Numbered from the stretch's first letter, positions 51,532 through 60,979 are shown. The stretch is DNA of 64,000 nt from Mucilaginibacter_A sp041088075 (GCF_041088075.1 NZ_JBGCVY010000037.1:139275-203274); one strand, 5' to 3'. Notes: generated from the letters alone by a model not told the origin. Translations and numbers: made by a program.

Positions 51532-52923
51532 ATGAAAAAAACAATACTCGGCACTTTAATATTCACCGCGTTCAGCGTTTTTGCTTTTGCGCAAACCACC
51601 ATTATCAAACCAGATTTGCAGATTAGCAAAATGGTGGACGAAGTTTCGGCCAAAAACCTGGAAGCAACGGTTCGGAAATTGGTCAGCTTTAAAACACGCC
51701 ACACGTTAAGCGATACCACGAGCAAAACCACCGGCATCGGCGCGGCCAGAAATTGGATCAAAGCGGAAATGGAAAGATACGCCGCAGCTTCCGGCGGAAG
51801 GATGAAAGTGGAGTTTGATACGTTTACCCAACCTGCGGGTGGACGGATTGACAAGCCAACGGTTCTAAAAAACGTGCTGGCGATTTTAAAAGGCACCGAC
51901 CCGAACGATACGCGGATTTATATGGTTTCCGGCCATTATGATTCGAGGGTAAACGATATTATGAATGCCAATTCGGTAGAACCGGGCGCAGTTGATGATG
52001 CATCCGGGACGGCATTATCCATGGAACTGGCGCGCGTAATGTCGAAAAGGACTTTTCCTGCCACCATTATTTTTATGGCCGTTGCCGGAGAAGAGCAGGG
52101 CTTAAACGGCTCGACCAACGTGGCCAAACGCGCCAAAGCCGAAAACTGGAATGTGGATGCGATGCTGAACAATGATATTGTGGGCAATACTTACGGCATG
52201 GAAACCGGGTTGAAAGATAACCGCAGCGTACGTGTTTTTAGCGAAGGCGTGCCTTCCACCGTTATTGCTTCGCGGGCTGATACTTTGGCTGCCCGCCGTG
52301 CCGGTTTGGCAATTGGTTCTTTGGTAAACAATGGCGGAGAAAATGACAGTCCGTCGAGGCAGTTGGCGCGTTATGTCAAAGAAATCGGCGAGCGTTATGT
52401 GTCTCAATTGGATGTAAAAATGATTTATCGCCGGGACCGGTTTTTGCGCGGCGGCGACCAAACACCTTTTTTACAGCAAGGTTTTGCGGCCGTCCGTTTT
52501 ACGGAAATGAACGAGGATTTTAACCGCCAGCACCAGGATGTCCGCAAAGAAAACGGCGTGGATTATGGCGATGTGCCCGATGCTGCGGATTACGATTATA
52601 TCCAAAAAGTTTCGCGGATGAACTTATCGGTTTTGGCCAACCTGGCCTTGGCTCCGGCCGAACCGCAAAACGTTGGCATCATCACCAGCGGTTTAACCAA
52701 TAAAACCGCTTTGAAATGGGAAGCGCCAAAAACGGGCAAAAAGCCGGCGGGTTATTATGTGTTGATGCGCGAAACCATCAGCCCGTATTGGGAAAAGAAA
52801 TTTTTTGTAACGGATACACAAGCGACGCTGGATTATTCTAAAGACAATTACTTTTTCGCAGTGCAATCGGTGGATGAGTTGGGACATGAAAGTTTGCCGG
52901 TGGTACCGAAGCCGGTTCGGTGA
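51532..52923 (+). CDS. Exported M28 family zinc aminopeptidase
   Basis: The product has 463 residues with a signal peptide (to about residue 20). Zinc-site blocks are visible: VSGHYDSR (about 140-147), DDASGTALSMELAR and AVAGEEQGLNGS. The C-terminal about 80 residues (LTNKTALKWEAPKTGK to HESLPVV) form a fibronectin-III-like beta domain. It should act in the periplasm or outside as an aminopeptidase. Stand-alone transcription unit after a repeat-rich gap. Confidence 0.92.
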   Translation: MKKTILGTLIFTAFSVFAFAQTTIIKPDLQISKMVDEVSAKNLEATVRKLVSFKTRHTLSDTTSKTTGIGAARNWIKAEMERYAAASGGRMKVEFDTFTQPAGGRIDKPTVLKNVLAILKGTDPNDTRIYMVSGHYDSRVNDIMNANSVEPGAVDDASGTALSMELARVMSKRTFPATIIFMAVAGEEQGLNGSTNVAKRAKAENWNVDAMLNNDIVGNTYGMETGLKDNRSVRVFSEGVPSTVIASRADTLAARRAGLAIGSLVNNGGENDSPSRQLARYVKEIGERYVSQLDVKMIYRRDRFLRGGDQTPFLQQGFAAVRFTEMNEDFNRQHQDVRKENGVDYGDVPDAADYDYIQKVSRMNLSVLANLALAPAEPQNVGIITSGLTNKTALKWEAPKTGKKPAGYYVLMRETISPYWEKKFFVTDTQATLDYSKDNYFFAVQSVDELGHESLPVVPKPVR

Positions 52924-52933
52924 GCAATTGTTG

Positions 52934-52959
52934 ATGCTTCTTTTATCAACCTAAAATTC
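52934..52959 (+). repeat. Family A repeat
   Basis: Full copy (ATGCTTCTTTTATCAACC + TAAAATTC) between the M28 gene and a small membrane protein gene, convergent genes. Confidence 0.85.
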
Positions 52960-52960
52960 A

Positions 52961-53161
52961 TTACCAAACCTGGTCTTTAACCACTTCGCAAACGGTTTGA
53001 AAAAGGTTCATTTTGCCGGAAAACAAAGAAATGGTTTCGGCGCTGGCTACCTGGAAAGTGCGCAAATGTTCTACTTCGTAATTGATACCCAGCAGTAAAG
53101 CCAAAATTACAGGGGCTAAAAGCAGTATAAAAGGGTTGGTGTTGATGATGAAGTTTTTCAT
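52961..53161 (-). CDS. Small membrane protein of unknown function
   Basis: The product has 66 residues with a single TM helix (about 11-27, FILLLAPVILALLLGI) and a soluble C-terminal tail. It starts at ATG 53161. No motif is recognised. The composition and start context suggest a real gene, but it could be untranslated. Confidence 0.5.
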   Translation of the reverse strand: MKNFIINTNPFILLLAPVILALLLGINYEVEHLRTFQVASAETISLFSGKMNLFQTVCEVVKDQVW

Positions 53162-53300
53162 GACTATCGGTTTGATGAATCAAAGAAAAAGCTAATCTGC
53201 AACCTGCTAAATGCTTATTAGGCAGACCTATAAGAAAAATCGGTGAACGGCATTTTTTTACCGACGAAAATTTTTACCGGAAGGGGAAAATAGAATTAAA

Positions 53301-54041
53301 TCAGGAATTTTGCCCCAACGCTTCCCGAATCACCGTTTCTGCACGTTTTACTAAAACTTCTGGCAAATGTTGTTCGGGTTCTATCGGTTCCAAAACTTCA
53401 AATTTCAGGTTTGAAAAAGTACCTAATGGGAAAGTGCCGTATCGAACCATTTTCCAGGAGTTGCGGATCACGATCGGAACCAACAACGCTTCCGGACATT
53501 TTTTTAACAACGTTGCAATCCCGCCGATTTGAAAATCGCGCATCACGCCAGTTTTGGCGCGCGTTCCTTCGGGAAAAATTACCGCCGACCAGGTATTAGT
53601 TTTCATCCGCGTCCCAAATTTCGACATTTCAATAATTGCTGCTTTCGAATCTTTACGGTCGATATTTGTGCCGCCACCATATTTCAGGTTGAAAGAAATG
53701 GAAGGAATGCCTTTTGTGAGTTCAATTTTAGAAATAAACTTGGCGTGGTATTTCCGCAGGAACCAAATCAGCGGCGGAATATCATACAAACTCTGGTGGT
53801 TGGCAATAAAAATAATCGGGCGGTTTTCGGGCAAATCAAAACGGTTGCTAAAACTAACCGAGTTTCCCAACAAATAATAGGAGGAAACCAAACCCAGGTT
53901 CATTAAATCAACCACATTTTTATGCGCCTGGTAGCCAAAAAACCGAAACGCAATCCATTGTACCGGATGAAAAACCAACAGGAAAAACGTAAATAGAATA
54001 TAATGCAGCGGCGTTAAAATATAACTCAACAATTTTTGCAT
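53301..54041 (-). CDS. 1-acyl-sn-glycerol-3-phosphate acyltransferase
   Basis: The product has 246 residues with an N-terminal hydrophobic anchor, the PlsC catalytic NHQSLYD (about 85-91, HxxxxD) and the FPEGTRA motif (about 161-167). It acylates lysophosphatidic acid at the inner membrane to make phosphatidate. The start codon at 54041 is preceded directly by a family A variant (GGTAAAAGAAGTAT). Confidence 0.92.
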   Translation of the reverse strand: MQKLLSYILTPLHYILFTFFLLVFHPVQWIAFRFFGYQAHKNVVDLMNLGLVSSYYLLGNSVSFSNRFDLPENRPIIFIANHQSLYDIPPLIWFLRKYHAKFISKIELTKGIPSISFNLKYGGGTNIDRKDSKAAIIEMSKFGTRMKTNTWSAVIFPEGTRAKTGVMRDFQIGGIATLLKKCPEALLVPIVIRNSWKMVRYGTFPLGTFSNLKFEVLEPIEPEQHLPEVLVKRAETVIREALGQNS

Positions 54042-54056
54042 GGTAAAAGAAGTATT
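54042..54056 (-). repeat. Family A variant filling the gap before the acyltransferase gene
   Basis: GGTAAAAGAAGTATT occupies the 13-bp gap between the acyltransferase start codon and the NUDIX stop codon. Confidence 0.7.
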
Positions 54057-54615
54057 AATGCAAACGGTTTTCTAAAAGCATAATGTGTACTTTCAAAACG
54101 GCAGCAACGGTAATGGCATCGGTAATTTCGCCGCGGCAAACCATTTGGTAAACTTCCTCAAACGGCAATTTTTTGATTGTTAATTGTTCGGTTTCTTCTG
54201 GTTCGGCTTCAAATTGTTCCAGGTTTTGGGCGAGATAAATGATTGCTTCTTCATCACAAACCGAATTGGAAAGGTACATGCGCTGGATTTCCGTCCATTT
54301 TTCGGCTTTTAACCCGGTTTCTTCCAGCAGTTCGCGCTTGGCAGAATCTATAGGTTCGCCAGCTAACGGCCCGCCGCCTTCCGGGATTTCCCAACTGTAT
54401 TGCTTCAGCGGAAAACGAAATTGCCCGACTAAATAGGTATTCAAATTTTCATCCAAAGGCAAAACACCAATCGCTTTATTTTTAAAATGTACCTGTCCGT
54501 AAATTCCCGGATTGCCCGAAGGATTAATCACCTGAAACTCGGTAACATTAATCCAGGGGTTATCGTAAATATTTTCTTCGGAATTGATTTTCCAGGGATT
54601 AACTTCAGTTTGCAT
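54055..54615 (-). CDS. NUDIX hydrolase (ADP-ribose pyrophosphatase-like)
   Basis: From Met 54615 (MQTEVNPWKINSEENIYDNPW) the product has 186 residues; an upstream Met would overlap the neighbouring transporter gene. The Nudix box is GGPLAGEPIDSAKRELLEETG followed by Leu-Lys-Ala, i.e. GX5EX7REUXEEXGU in outline (about residues 85-107). The family, by length and the NPWINVTEFQ start, resembles ADP-ribose/sugar-nucleotide pyrophosphatases. Cytoplasmic housecleaning role. Confidence 0.92.
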   Translation of the reverse strand: MQTEVNPWKINSEENIYDNPWINVTEFQVINPSGNPGIYGQVHFKNKAIGVLPLDENLNTYLVGQFRFPLKQYSWEIPEGGGPLAGEPIDSAKRELLEETGLKAEKWTEIQRMYLSNSVCDEEAIIYLAQNLEQFEAEPEETEQLTIKKLPFEEVYQMVCRGEITDAITVAAVLKVHIMLLENRLH

Positions 54616-54649
54616 GGTTGTAAAAGTAGTAAAATTTAAAAGCCGGAAA

Positions 54650-55573
54650 TCAGGTTGAAGTAGCTTTTTGATATTCGGGAACATTGACCAATACAATGCC
54701 AATCAGGATAATGACGAGCGCGGCCAACTGTCCTTTTACCAAATTCTCGTGTGCAAAAAACCAGCCCAAAAGCACGGCCACAACCGGGTTAACATAAGTA
54801 TGTGTGCTGATTAAAGCCGGAGGACGTTTGGTGATGAGCCAGACGAACGATAGGTAAGCGATCAATGAACCAAAAACAATCAGAAATAAAAGCCCCATCC
54901 AGGATTGCAGCGGGACTTGCGCGAAAGAAAAACCGGAAAATTCATTGGTAAAAGAAGCAATAACGCCGCTTACCACTGCTGCCGAAAGCAATTGCATACT
55001 GCTGTTCATTACAATTGAGCTGCTGCTTTTGGTGTTATTAATAAGGAGTGAACCCAAAACCCACCAAATCGCGCTTAGCAAAACTACTAAAGTTGCAACG
55101 AGGCCGATGGCAGAATGATTGACCTGCAAATCGTTCGACTTTAAAAACAAAAAAATCCCGGCGAAGCCAATGATCAATCCCGAAACGATGTATTTGTTGG
55201 AGAAATAGGTTTTCCAGTTTTTTCTATCCAGCAATAAAAACCACAGCGGTTCGGTTGCAATTAAAATAGCGGCCTGGCCGGAAGAAATGTATTGTTCGGC
55301 CCAAGCAATCATTCCGGTCCCGCCAACCAGCATCAATATTCCGCTTGCTGCGTGCCTTGAAATTATTTTTAGCGGAGGCAGTTTTTCGCCTTTTATTTTC
55401 ACATAGGCCAGCAAAATTAAACCGGCTATGAGGTATCGTAATCCAACTAAAATAAAAGGAGGAAAACCTTTTAGCCCAAAAGCAACGGCCAAATAGGTTG
55501 AGCCCCAGATGATGTAGATGTTAAAAAAGGCAAAAATGAGCAGCAGGCGCTGGAGGAGAGGATTATTTTTCAT
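54650..55573 (-). CDS. EamA/DMT family transporter
   Basis: The product has 307 residues and ten predicted TM helices in two EamA repeats; the first shows WGSTYLAVAFGLKGFPPF and LVGLRYLIAGLILL, the second the equivalent SAIWWVLGSLLIN region. Members export metabolites such as amino acids. The start is 55573. A family A-like copy near 54947 is in frame (IASFTNEF). Confidence 0.9.
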   Translation of the reverse strand: MKNNPLLQRLLLIFAFFNIYIIWGSTYLAVAFGLKGFPPFILVGLRYLIAGLILLAYVKIKGEKLPPLKIISRHAASGILMLVGGTGMIAWAEQYISSGQAAILIATEPLWFLLLDRKNWKTYFSNKYIVSGLIIGFAGIFLFLKSNDLQVNHSAIGLVATLVVLLSAIWWVLGSLLINNTKSSSSIVMNSSMQLLSAAVVSGVIASFTNEFSGFSFAQVPLQSWMGLLFLIVFGSLIAYLSFVWLITKRPPALISTHTYVNPVVAVLLGWFFAHENLVKGQLAALVIILIGIVLVNVPEYQKATST

Positions 55574-55627
55574 ATCGAGACCTTAATTTTTGGTATCGCT
55601 GTTATAAAGCAATACCAAAAAATATGG

Positions 55628-55641
55628 GGTAAAAGAAGCAT
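55628..55641 (-). repeat. Family A repeat downstream of metK
   Basis: GGTAAAAGAAGCAT lies 5 bp after the metK stop and faces the family A copy in the last metK codons (55658), the two making an inverted pair around the stop codon. Confidence 0.8.
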
Positions 55642-55646
55642 CGGGC

Positions 55647-56897
55647 TTATAAACCAAATGCTTCTTTTACCTGGTCTAAATAGTCGAGTTTTTCCCAGGT
55701 AAACAATTCTACTTCTACCTTGGTTTCTTCGCCGTTTGGTGTGAAGAAGGATTTGGTTACGGTTTGCGGTTCTTTGCCGAAATGTCCGTAAGCTGCAGTT
55801 TCAGCATAAATGGGGTTGCGCAGTTTAAATCGGGTTTCGATGGCGTAAGGCGTCATATCAAAAATGGCGGAAACTTTTTCGGCAATTTCCCCGTCGTGCA
55901 AATTCACTTTTCCGGTCCCGTAAGTGTTTACATAAATGCCCATCGGTTGGGCTACACCAATGGCGTAAGAAACCTGGACTAAAACCTCGGTACAAACACC
56001 GGCAGCAACCAAATTTTTAGCAATATGACGTGTGGCATAAGCTGCAGAACGGTCAACTTTTGAAGGGTCTTTTCCCGAAAAAGCGCCGCCACCATGTGCA
56101 CCTTTGCCGCCATAAGTATCTACAATAATTTTTCGTCCGGTTAAACCGGTATCGCCGTGCGGGCCACCAATTACAAATTTTCCGGTCGGGTTGATGTGGT
56201 ATTTAATTTCGTCGTTAAAAAAGTGGCTGTATTTGGGATATTTTGCCTTTACCCGCGGGATCAGGATTTTGATCATATCTTCCCTAATCTTCTCCAGCAT
56301 CGCTTTTTCCTCGTCAAAATCATCGTGCTGCGTAGAAATCACAATTGCATCAATCCTAATCGGCTGATTATCATCGTTATATTCCAGCGTTACTTGGGAT
56401 TTTGCATCCGGCCTTAAATACTGTATGTCCGAATTTTCGCGGCGGATGGCAGCCAGTTCAATCAGCAAAGCATGGGCAATATCCAACGTAAGCGGCATAA
56501 AATTGTCGGTTTCGACGGTAGCGTAACCAAACATCATCCCCTGGTCCCCGGCACCTTGCAGTTGTTTGTCGGCGCGGTCAACACCCTGGTTAATGTCTGG
56601 TGATTGCTCATGGATGGCCGAAAGCACACCACAAGAATTTCCATCGAACATGTAAGTGCCTTTGGTATAACCAATTTTGTTGATCACATCGCGGGCAATT
56701 TTTTGCACGTCTAAATAAGCTTTCGATTTCACTTCCCCCGCCAAAAAAACTTGGCCGGTGGTAACCAAAGTTTCGCAGGCAACTTTAGAGTCAGGGTCGA
56801 AGGCCAGAAAATTATCAATTAAAGCATCAGAAATTTGATCGGCAACTTTATCAGGGTGCCCTTCAGAAACAGATTCCGAAGTAAATAAATATGACAT
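55647..56897 (-). CDS. metK: S-adenosylmethionine synthetase
   Basis: The product has 416 residues: SVSEGHPDKVADQISDA (about 8-24, ATP/Met site), the GAGDQGMMFGYA motif (about 113-124) and GGGAFSGKDPSKVDRSAAYA (about 265-284, P-loop-like). It makes SAM from ATP and methionine. The last nine codons (QVKEAFGL) coincide with a family A repeat at 55658, so the repeat is part of the C-terminus. No riboswitch was recognised upstream. Confidence 0.98.
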   Translation of the reverse strand: MSYLFTSESVSEGHPDKVADQISDALIDNFLAFDPDSKVACETLVTTGQVFLAGEVKSKAYLDVQKIARDVINKIGYTKGTYMFDGNSCGVLSAIHEQSPDINQGVDRADKQLQGAGDQGMMFGYATVETDNFMPLTLDIAHALLIELAAIRRENSDIQYLRPDAKSQVTLEYNDDNQPIRIDAIVISTQHDDFDEEKAMLEKIREDMIKILIPRVKAKYPKYSHFFNDEIKYHINPTGKFVIGGPHGDTGLTGRKIIVDTYGGKGAHGGGAFSGKDPSKVDRSAAYATRHIAKNLVAAGVCTEVLVQVSYAIGVAQPMGIYVNTYGTGKVNLHDGEIAEKVSAIFDMTPYAIETRFKLRNPIYAETAAYGHFGKEPQTVTKSFFTPNGEETKVEVELFTWEKLDYLDQVKEAFGL

Positions 56898-57369
56898 AGC
56901 TATTTTAATAAGTTAATATGAATAAAAATGTAAAACAGCCGGATGGGGATTGCAAGCGCAAAATGGAAAACCAGTTTTTTAGCACTTTTTTTTACGTGGT
57001 TGCAATCAATTCAAATCAGTCCACTTTACAGGCAGCAAAATTAAAACATTTTTATAATTGCCGAAATTCGAAACCGAATTTGTTTTTTGCGGCCGCAATG
57101 CTTCTTTTAGTGCCATAAATTTGGGCTACCTTTCTAAAAATTTAGAAATTTGGAGAAGGAAAGATAGACGCCCTGGCCCTCATCCCCCTTTGAAGGGGGC
57201 CAGGGGGATGACTTTAATTTTTACCTGATAAAAGAAGCATCCGGAAAATAAGTTTAAACAAATTAAAATTAAGCGTGGTAAGTTTCGTTCATAAAAAAAA
57301 TTCATACTAAATTTATACCGGTAAAAACAGCATCACAGAAAGGCGTTCAACTTTTATAGATAAATTAAT
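56898..57369. repeat. Repeat-rich gap between metK and the SUI1 gene
   Basis: 472 bp. It holds a family A copy at 57098-57122, a GC-rich palindrome at 57170-57209 (CCCCCTTTGAAGGGGG core, same family as 4671-4793), an inverted family A copy at 57215-57240, and a family B half (CCGGTAAAAACAGCAT) at 57313-57330. Small open frames here have no coding character. No RNA gene is recognised. Confidence 0.7.
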
Positions 57370-57711
57370 TTGAGCAAGAAAAATAAAAGTGTTACAGGCG
57401 TAGTTTATTCTACCGATCCTGGTTTTGAATACCGGCAGGAAAATGATTGGGTTGAAGAAACACTTCCTGCGCAACAGCAGCAACTCAAGATTTTTTTGGA
57501 CCGGAAAGCGGGCGGAAAACTGGTAACCCGGATTGCCGAATTTAAAGGCAGCGAAGAAGATTTAGAAAAATTAGGCAAAAAACTGAAAACAAAATGCGGC
57601 GTAGGCGGAGCGGTAAAGGATGGCGAAATATTGATCCAGGGAAATTTTAGGGACAAGGTTTTACAGGTTTTGCAAACCGATAACTACAAAGCAAAAATAG
57701 CCGGCGGATAG
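57370..57711 (+). CDS. SUI1/YciH-type translation initiation factor, TTG start
   Basis: The product has 113 residues, related to bacterial YciH and eukaryotic eIF1: a short N-terminal tail then the SUI1 fold with LDRKAGGKLVTRIAEFKGSEEDLEKLGKKLKTKCGVGGAVKDGEILIQGNFRDKV in outline (GGK, CGxGG and IQG are conserved). It acts on the 30S subunit in start-codon selection. The start can only be non-AUG: an in-frame TAA at 57361-57363 precedes TTG 57370 (ATT 57364 is the only other candidate) and the protein has no internal Met. Confidence 0.9.
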   Translation: MSKKNKSVTGVVYSTDPGFEYRQENDWVEETLPAQQQQLKIFLDRKAGGKLVTRIAEFKGSEEDLEKLGKKLKTKCGVGGAVKDGEILIQGNFRDKVLQVLQTDNYKAKIAGG

Positions 57712-57914
57712 GCAACAATTTTTACAATTACGGCAATGGTGTGTTTTTTACACTTAATACTTGCATTAATTAATATTTTTCACTTTTATTGTAAAAGCAA
57801 ATTCGAAGGAAATTGTATTTTTTTAAACCTGGCAATCAGTCCACATTTTTTTAAGGAGGTAAATTAAATTTACATTATCATTTTATTTATTCTTTTTTAT
57901 TAATAGTAAAACTT

Positions 57915-57922
57915 TAAATTTG
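57915..57922 (+). promoter_or_regulatory. -7 promoter element of the exb-tonB operon
   Basis: TAAATTTG fits TAnnTTTG and lies 80 bases upstream of the exbB start in a very AT-rich 290-bp leader region that has no repeat-family copy. Confidence 0.4.
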
Positions 57923-58001
57923 TTATTGCATTTATAAAAACACCAGCAATAAACCCTACATTTATAAAACTAAAATCTAACTAAACTAAAAAACCCAAAC
58001 A

Positions 58002-58850
58002 ATGGCAACTACTCCACCAAAACCAACAACAACAGCAACAGTAAAAAAAGAAGGCTCAGGTTCATCGAGCATTTTTGCATCTTTAGTAATTCCAATCGCA
58101 TTTGTCGTAGCTTTATTGATATACATATTTGTTTTGGGTGATCCAAGCCATTACAAAGGTGGTGATCCAGCTAACGAACCAGCAAATGGTGATTATTTTG
58201 GTGTTGTCCATAAAGGCGGGCCAATTGTACCAGTACTGATGACTTTTTTATTATGCGTAATCATTTTTTCTATTGAGCGTTTTGTGGTAATTGGAAAAGC
58301 AGCAGGTTCTGGCAATGTGGATGCTTTTATCAAAAAAGTTCAGGCTTACCTTAATGCCGGAAACATTGAAGCCGCAAGTGCTGAGTGCGATAAACAAAAA
58401 GGATCGGTAGCAAACGTGATTAAATCAGGTTTAAAAAAATACCGCGAGATGGAACAAGAGCCAAATTTGGACGTAGATCAGAAATGTTTGGCTATCCAAA
58501 AAGACATTGAAGAAGCAACTTCTTTGGAAATGCCTATGTTGGAGCAAAATTTAACGATAATTGCAACTTTGGTATCTATCGGTACATTAACCGGTTTGTT
58601 AGGCACAGTAACAGGTATGATTAAAGCGTTTGCTGCATTGGCAACATCAGGGGCGCCAAACCAAGCTGCATTGGCAACAGGTATATCTGAAGCTTTGATC
58701 AATACGGCTTTAGGTATTTTCACCTCAACCTTAGCCGTTATTGCATACAATTACTTTACTTCTAAAATTGATACTTTAACCTACGCTATTGATGAAACAG
58801 GTTTTAGTATTGTTCAAACTTATGCAGCTTCCCATAAAAATAATCATTAA
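58002..58850 (+). CDS. exbB: MotA/TolQ/ExbB proton-channel protein
   Basis: The product has 282 residues with a first TM helix at about 25-45, a second at about 80-100, a cytoplasmic loop, and two C-terminal TM helices in the conserved ExbB block (IGTLTGLLGTVTGMIKAFAAL, then GISEALINTALGIFTSTLAVIAYNYF). It is the first gene of exbB-exbD-exbD-tonB and forms the proton-driven motor that energises TonB-dependent receptors. Confidence 0.95.
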   Translation: MATTPPKPTTTATVKKEGSGSSSIFASLVIPIAFVVALLIYIFVLGDPSHYKGGDPANEPANGDYFGVVHKGGPIVPVLMTFLLCVIIFSIERFVVIGKAAGSGNVDAFIKKVQAYLNAGNIEAASAECDKQKGSVANVIKSGLKKYREMEQEPNLDVDQKCLAIQKDIEEATSLEMPMLEQNLTIIATLVSIGTLTGLLGTVTGMIKAFAALATSGAPNQAALATGISEALINTALGIFTSTLAVIAYNYFTSKIDTLTYAIDETGFSIVQTYAASHKNNH

Positions 58851-58917
58851 TTCTTATCGTTAATATGTCTGCAATTGTTTGCCCATATTTTTAACCGATT
58901 ATTTAAATAAAATCATT

Positions 58918-59523
58918 ATGCCAAGAGCTCATATAAAAAGAAAAAGTACTGCAATTGATATGACAGCTATGTGCGATATGGCTTTCCTTTTGCTTACCTT
59001 TTTTATTCTTACTTCTAAACCTAAAACAGAAGATCTTGTTCCGGTAGATATTCCTGGCTCTTCTGTGTTGATTAAATTACCGGATGATGTTGCAACCCTT
59101 ACAATTGGACAAGGAAAGGTTTTTTTTAGTATTGAAGGAGAAGCGATAAAGGCACAAACATTAGAAAACGTTGGTCAAAAGTATAATATAACTTTTACAC
59201 CTACGGAAAAAGCATTGTTTTCTCGATTGCCATCCTTTGGTGTGCCAATTGCCAGTATGAAACAGTTTCTGGATATGGATCCGGAAAAACGTAAGGCATT
59301 AAAACAACCGGGAATACCAACTGATTCTGTTAGCAATGAATTGTTTAACTGGGTTCGTGAAGCCCGGGTTTCAGCAAAAGCTTTGGTCAATAAAGATTTA
59401 AGAATTGGTATTAAAGGAGATAGCAAGGAAGAATATCCTACTATTAAAAAAGTTATTGGAATATTACAAAAACAAAAAGTAAATAAATTTAGCCTGATTA
59501 CTTCAATGCGGGCTGCAAAATAA
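58918..59523 (+). CDS. exbD: ExbD/TolR-type biopolymer transport protein, first copy
   Basis: I start at ATG 58918 (MPRAHIKRKSTAIDMTAMCDMAFLL), 201 residues; a longer frame starts with a non-ATG codon in the intergenic part. One TM helix (about 14-34, with the D in CDMAFLL that carries the motor's proton) and a periplasmic C-terminal domain. Typical Bacteroidota ExbD has two copies, as here. Confidence 0.93.
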   Translation: MPRAHIKRKSTAIDMTAMCDMAFLLLTFFILTSKPKTEDLVPVDIPGSSVLIKLPDDVATLTIGQGKVFFSIEGEAIKAQTLENVGQKYNITFTPTEKALFSRLPSFGVPIASMKQFLDMDPEKRKALKQPGIPTDSVSNELFNWVREARVSAKALVNKDLRIGIKGDSKEEYPTIKKVIGILQKQKVNKFSLITSMRAAK

Positions 59524-59539
59524 TTAAACTTAAAATAAA

Positions 59540-60076
59540 ATGGCAGAATTAGATACCTCCGGGGGTGGCAAGAAAGGCGGGGGAAAAGTAAGGAGTAAAA
59601 AAGCATCCACCCGTGTTGATTTAACAGCCATGGTAGATTTGGCTTTCCTACTGATTACGTTTTTTATGCTTACCACAACCTTGGCTAAACCACAAGCTAT
59701 GGATTTGGGCATGCCAGATAAGGATGATATTAAAAAGGATCAGTTACCTGTTCCCGCCTCTCGTACAATGTCTGTATTATTGGGCAGTAAAGATAAATTA
59801 GAATGGTTTGTTGGTGAACCAGGAAAAGTAGCCCCTAATGTTGACAACTACGGAAAAAATGGAATTCGTAAAGCTTTATTGGATAATGCTGCACGTATTA
59901 AACAACAATCAGGTGGAAAGGATATGATCGTGTTAATTAAGCCATCAGATAAATCTGACTACAAGAATTTAGTGGATATGCTGGACGAACTTAAGATTGC
60001 TAATGTTCAAATTTATGCAATTGTAGATATTACTGCTCCTGAAATTGAATCCTTGAAACGGGATGGCCTTTACTAA
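59540..60076 (+). CDS. exbD: ExbD/TolR-type biopolymer transport protein, second copy
   Basis: The product has 178 residues: a glycine/lysine-rich N-tail, RVDLTAMVDLAFLLITFFMLTT (TM helix with the conserved Asp) and a periplasmic domain. It follows the first ExbD by 16 bp. The two ExbD proteins probably form a heterodimer in the pore. Confidence 0.94.
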   Translation: MAELDTSGGGKKGGGKVRSKKASTRVDLTAMVDLAFLLITFFMLTTTLAKPQAMDLGMPDKDDIKKDQLPVPASRTMSVLLGSKDKLEWFVGEPGKVAPNVDNYGKNGIRKALLDNAARIKQQSGGKDMIVLIKPSDKSDYKNLVDMLDELKIANVQIYAIVDITAPEIESLKRDGLY

Positions 60077-60135
60077 TATATATAATCAAGATAGAATCAA
60101 TCAGTTAAAAAATTAAATCATAAATTTAAACAACC

Positions 60136-60972
60136 ATGGCAAGATTAGATATATTGGATCCGGAATGGATTGAGGTTGTTTTTAGGGGCCGCAATAAGGC
60201 TTACGGAGCATATGTGCTACGTAAGGAAAATGCAAAAACATCAGTACGGGCTTTAATCATTGCCAGTGCTTTATTTGTTTTGGCTATTGCGATGCCTACT
60301 ATTATCAACAAACTTAAAGGTTTTATCCCTAAGGCAGATGAAAAAGTAAAAATCCAGGATGTTGTGTTAATACCTCCACCTCCGATAGACGCAACTAAAC
60401 CACCACCCCCGCCACCTAAAGTAGAACCGCCAAAACCAAAAGTTGACCAGGTGCGTTTTCCGCCTCCAGTTGTTAAACCGGACAATGAGGTGAAGGAAAA
60501 AGATCCGCCAACGGTAAAAGAACTGGAAGTTAAAGACCCCGGACAAAAAGATTTGAAAGGCGACCCTAATGCTGACATTCGTATAGATGAAGCTGTTGGT
60601 AAATCGGATGTAAAAGAAAAAGTAGTTGAAGAAAACACCAATGCTATTGTAAGCTTTGCGGCAGTTGAAAAATTGCCAGCGTTTCCAGGTGGAGATGCGG
60701 CATTTGGCAATTATTTAAGTAAGAATATCCGATATCCGCCTGTGGCAAAAGAAAACAATACACAAGGACGTGTTATTTTATCTTTTGTGGTAGAAAAAGA
60801 TGGAAGCTTAACTGACATTAAAGTATTGCGTGATATTGGCGGAGGTTGTGGGCAGGAAGCTATACGGGTGTTGTCTAAATCACCACATTGGACACCAGGT
60901 ATCCAAAACGGAAAACCTGTTCGTGTTGCTTTTACCATGCCGGTTAACTTTACGCTTTCGTCAGACCAGTAA
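60136..60972 (+). CDS. tonB: TonB energy-transducer protein
   Basis: The product has 278 residues: a cytoplasmic start, one TM helix (about 36-56), a proline-rich periplasmic span (about 75-115, PPPPPP and PPKPKV) and a C-terminal TonB domain (LPAFPGGDAAFGNYL to FTMPVNFTL, about 180-275). The GGGCG segment in DIGGGCGQEAIRVL is the same as in the M56 fusion at 47-49 kb. It couples the ExbB/ExbD motor to outer-membrane receptors such as that at 5.4-7.8 kb. Confidence 0.95.
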   Translation: MARLDILDPEWIEVVFRGRNKAYGAYVLRKENAKTSVRALIIASALFVLAIAMPTIINKLKGFIPKADEKVKIQDVVLIPPPPIDATKPPPPPPKVEPPKPKVDQVRFPPPVVKPDNEVKEKDPPTVKELEVKDPGQKDLKGDPNADIRIDEAVGKSDVKEKVVEENTNAIVSFAAVEKLPAFPGGDAAFGNYLSKNIRYPPVAKENNTQGRVILSFVVEKDGSLTDIKVLRDIGGGCGQEAIRVLSKSPHWTPGIQNGKPVRVAFTMPVNFTLSSDQ

Positions 60973-60979
60973 TTTTAAC

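Noticed and set aside
56918..57118. A 66-codon frame upstream of the metK-SUI1 gap
   Set aside because: Its composition follows repeat and leader DNA, no motif is present, and it ends inside a family A repeat.
56898..57120. SAM riboswitch upstream of metK
   Set aside because: No conserved SAM aptamer blocks were found in the minus-strand leader.
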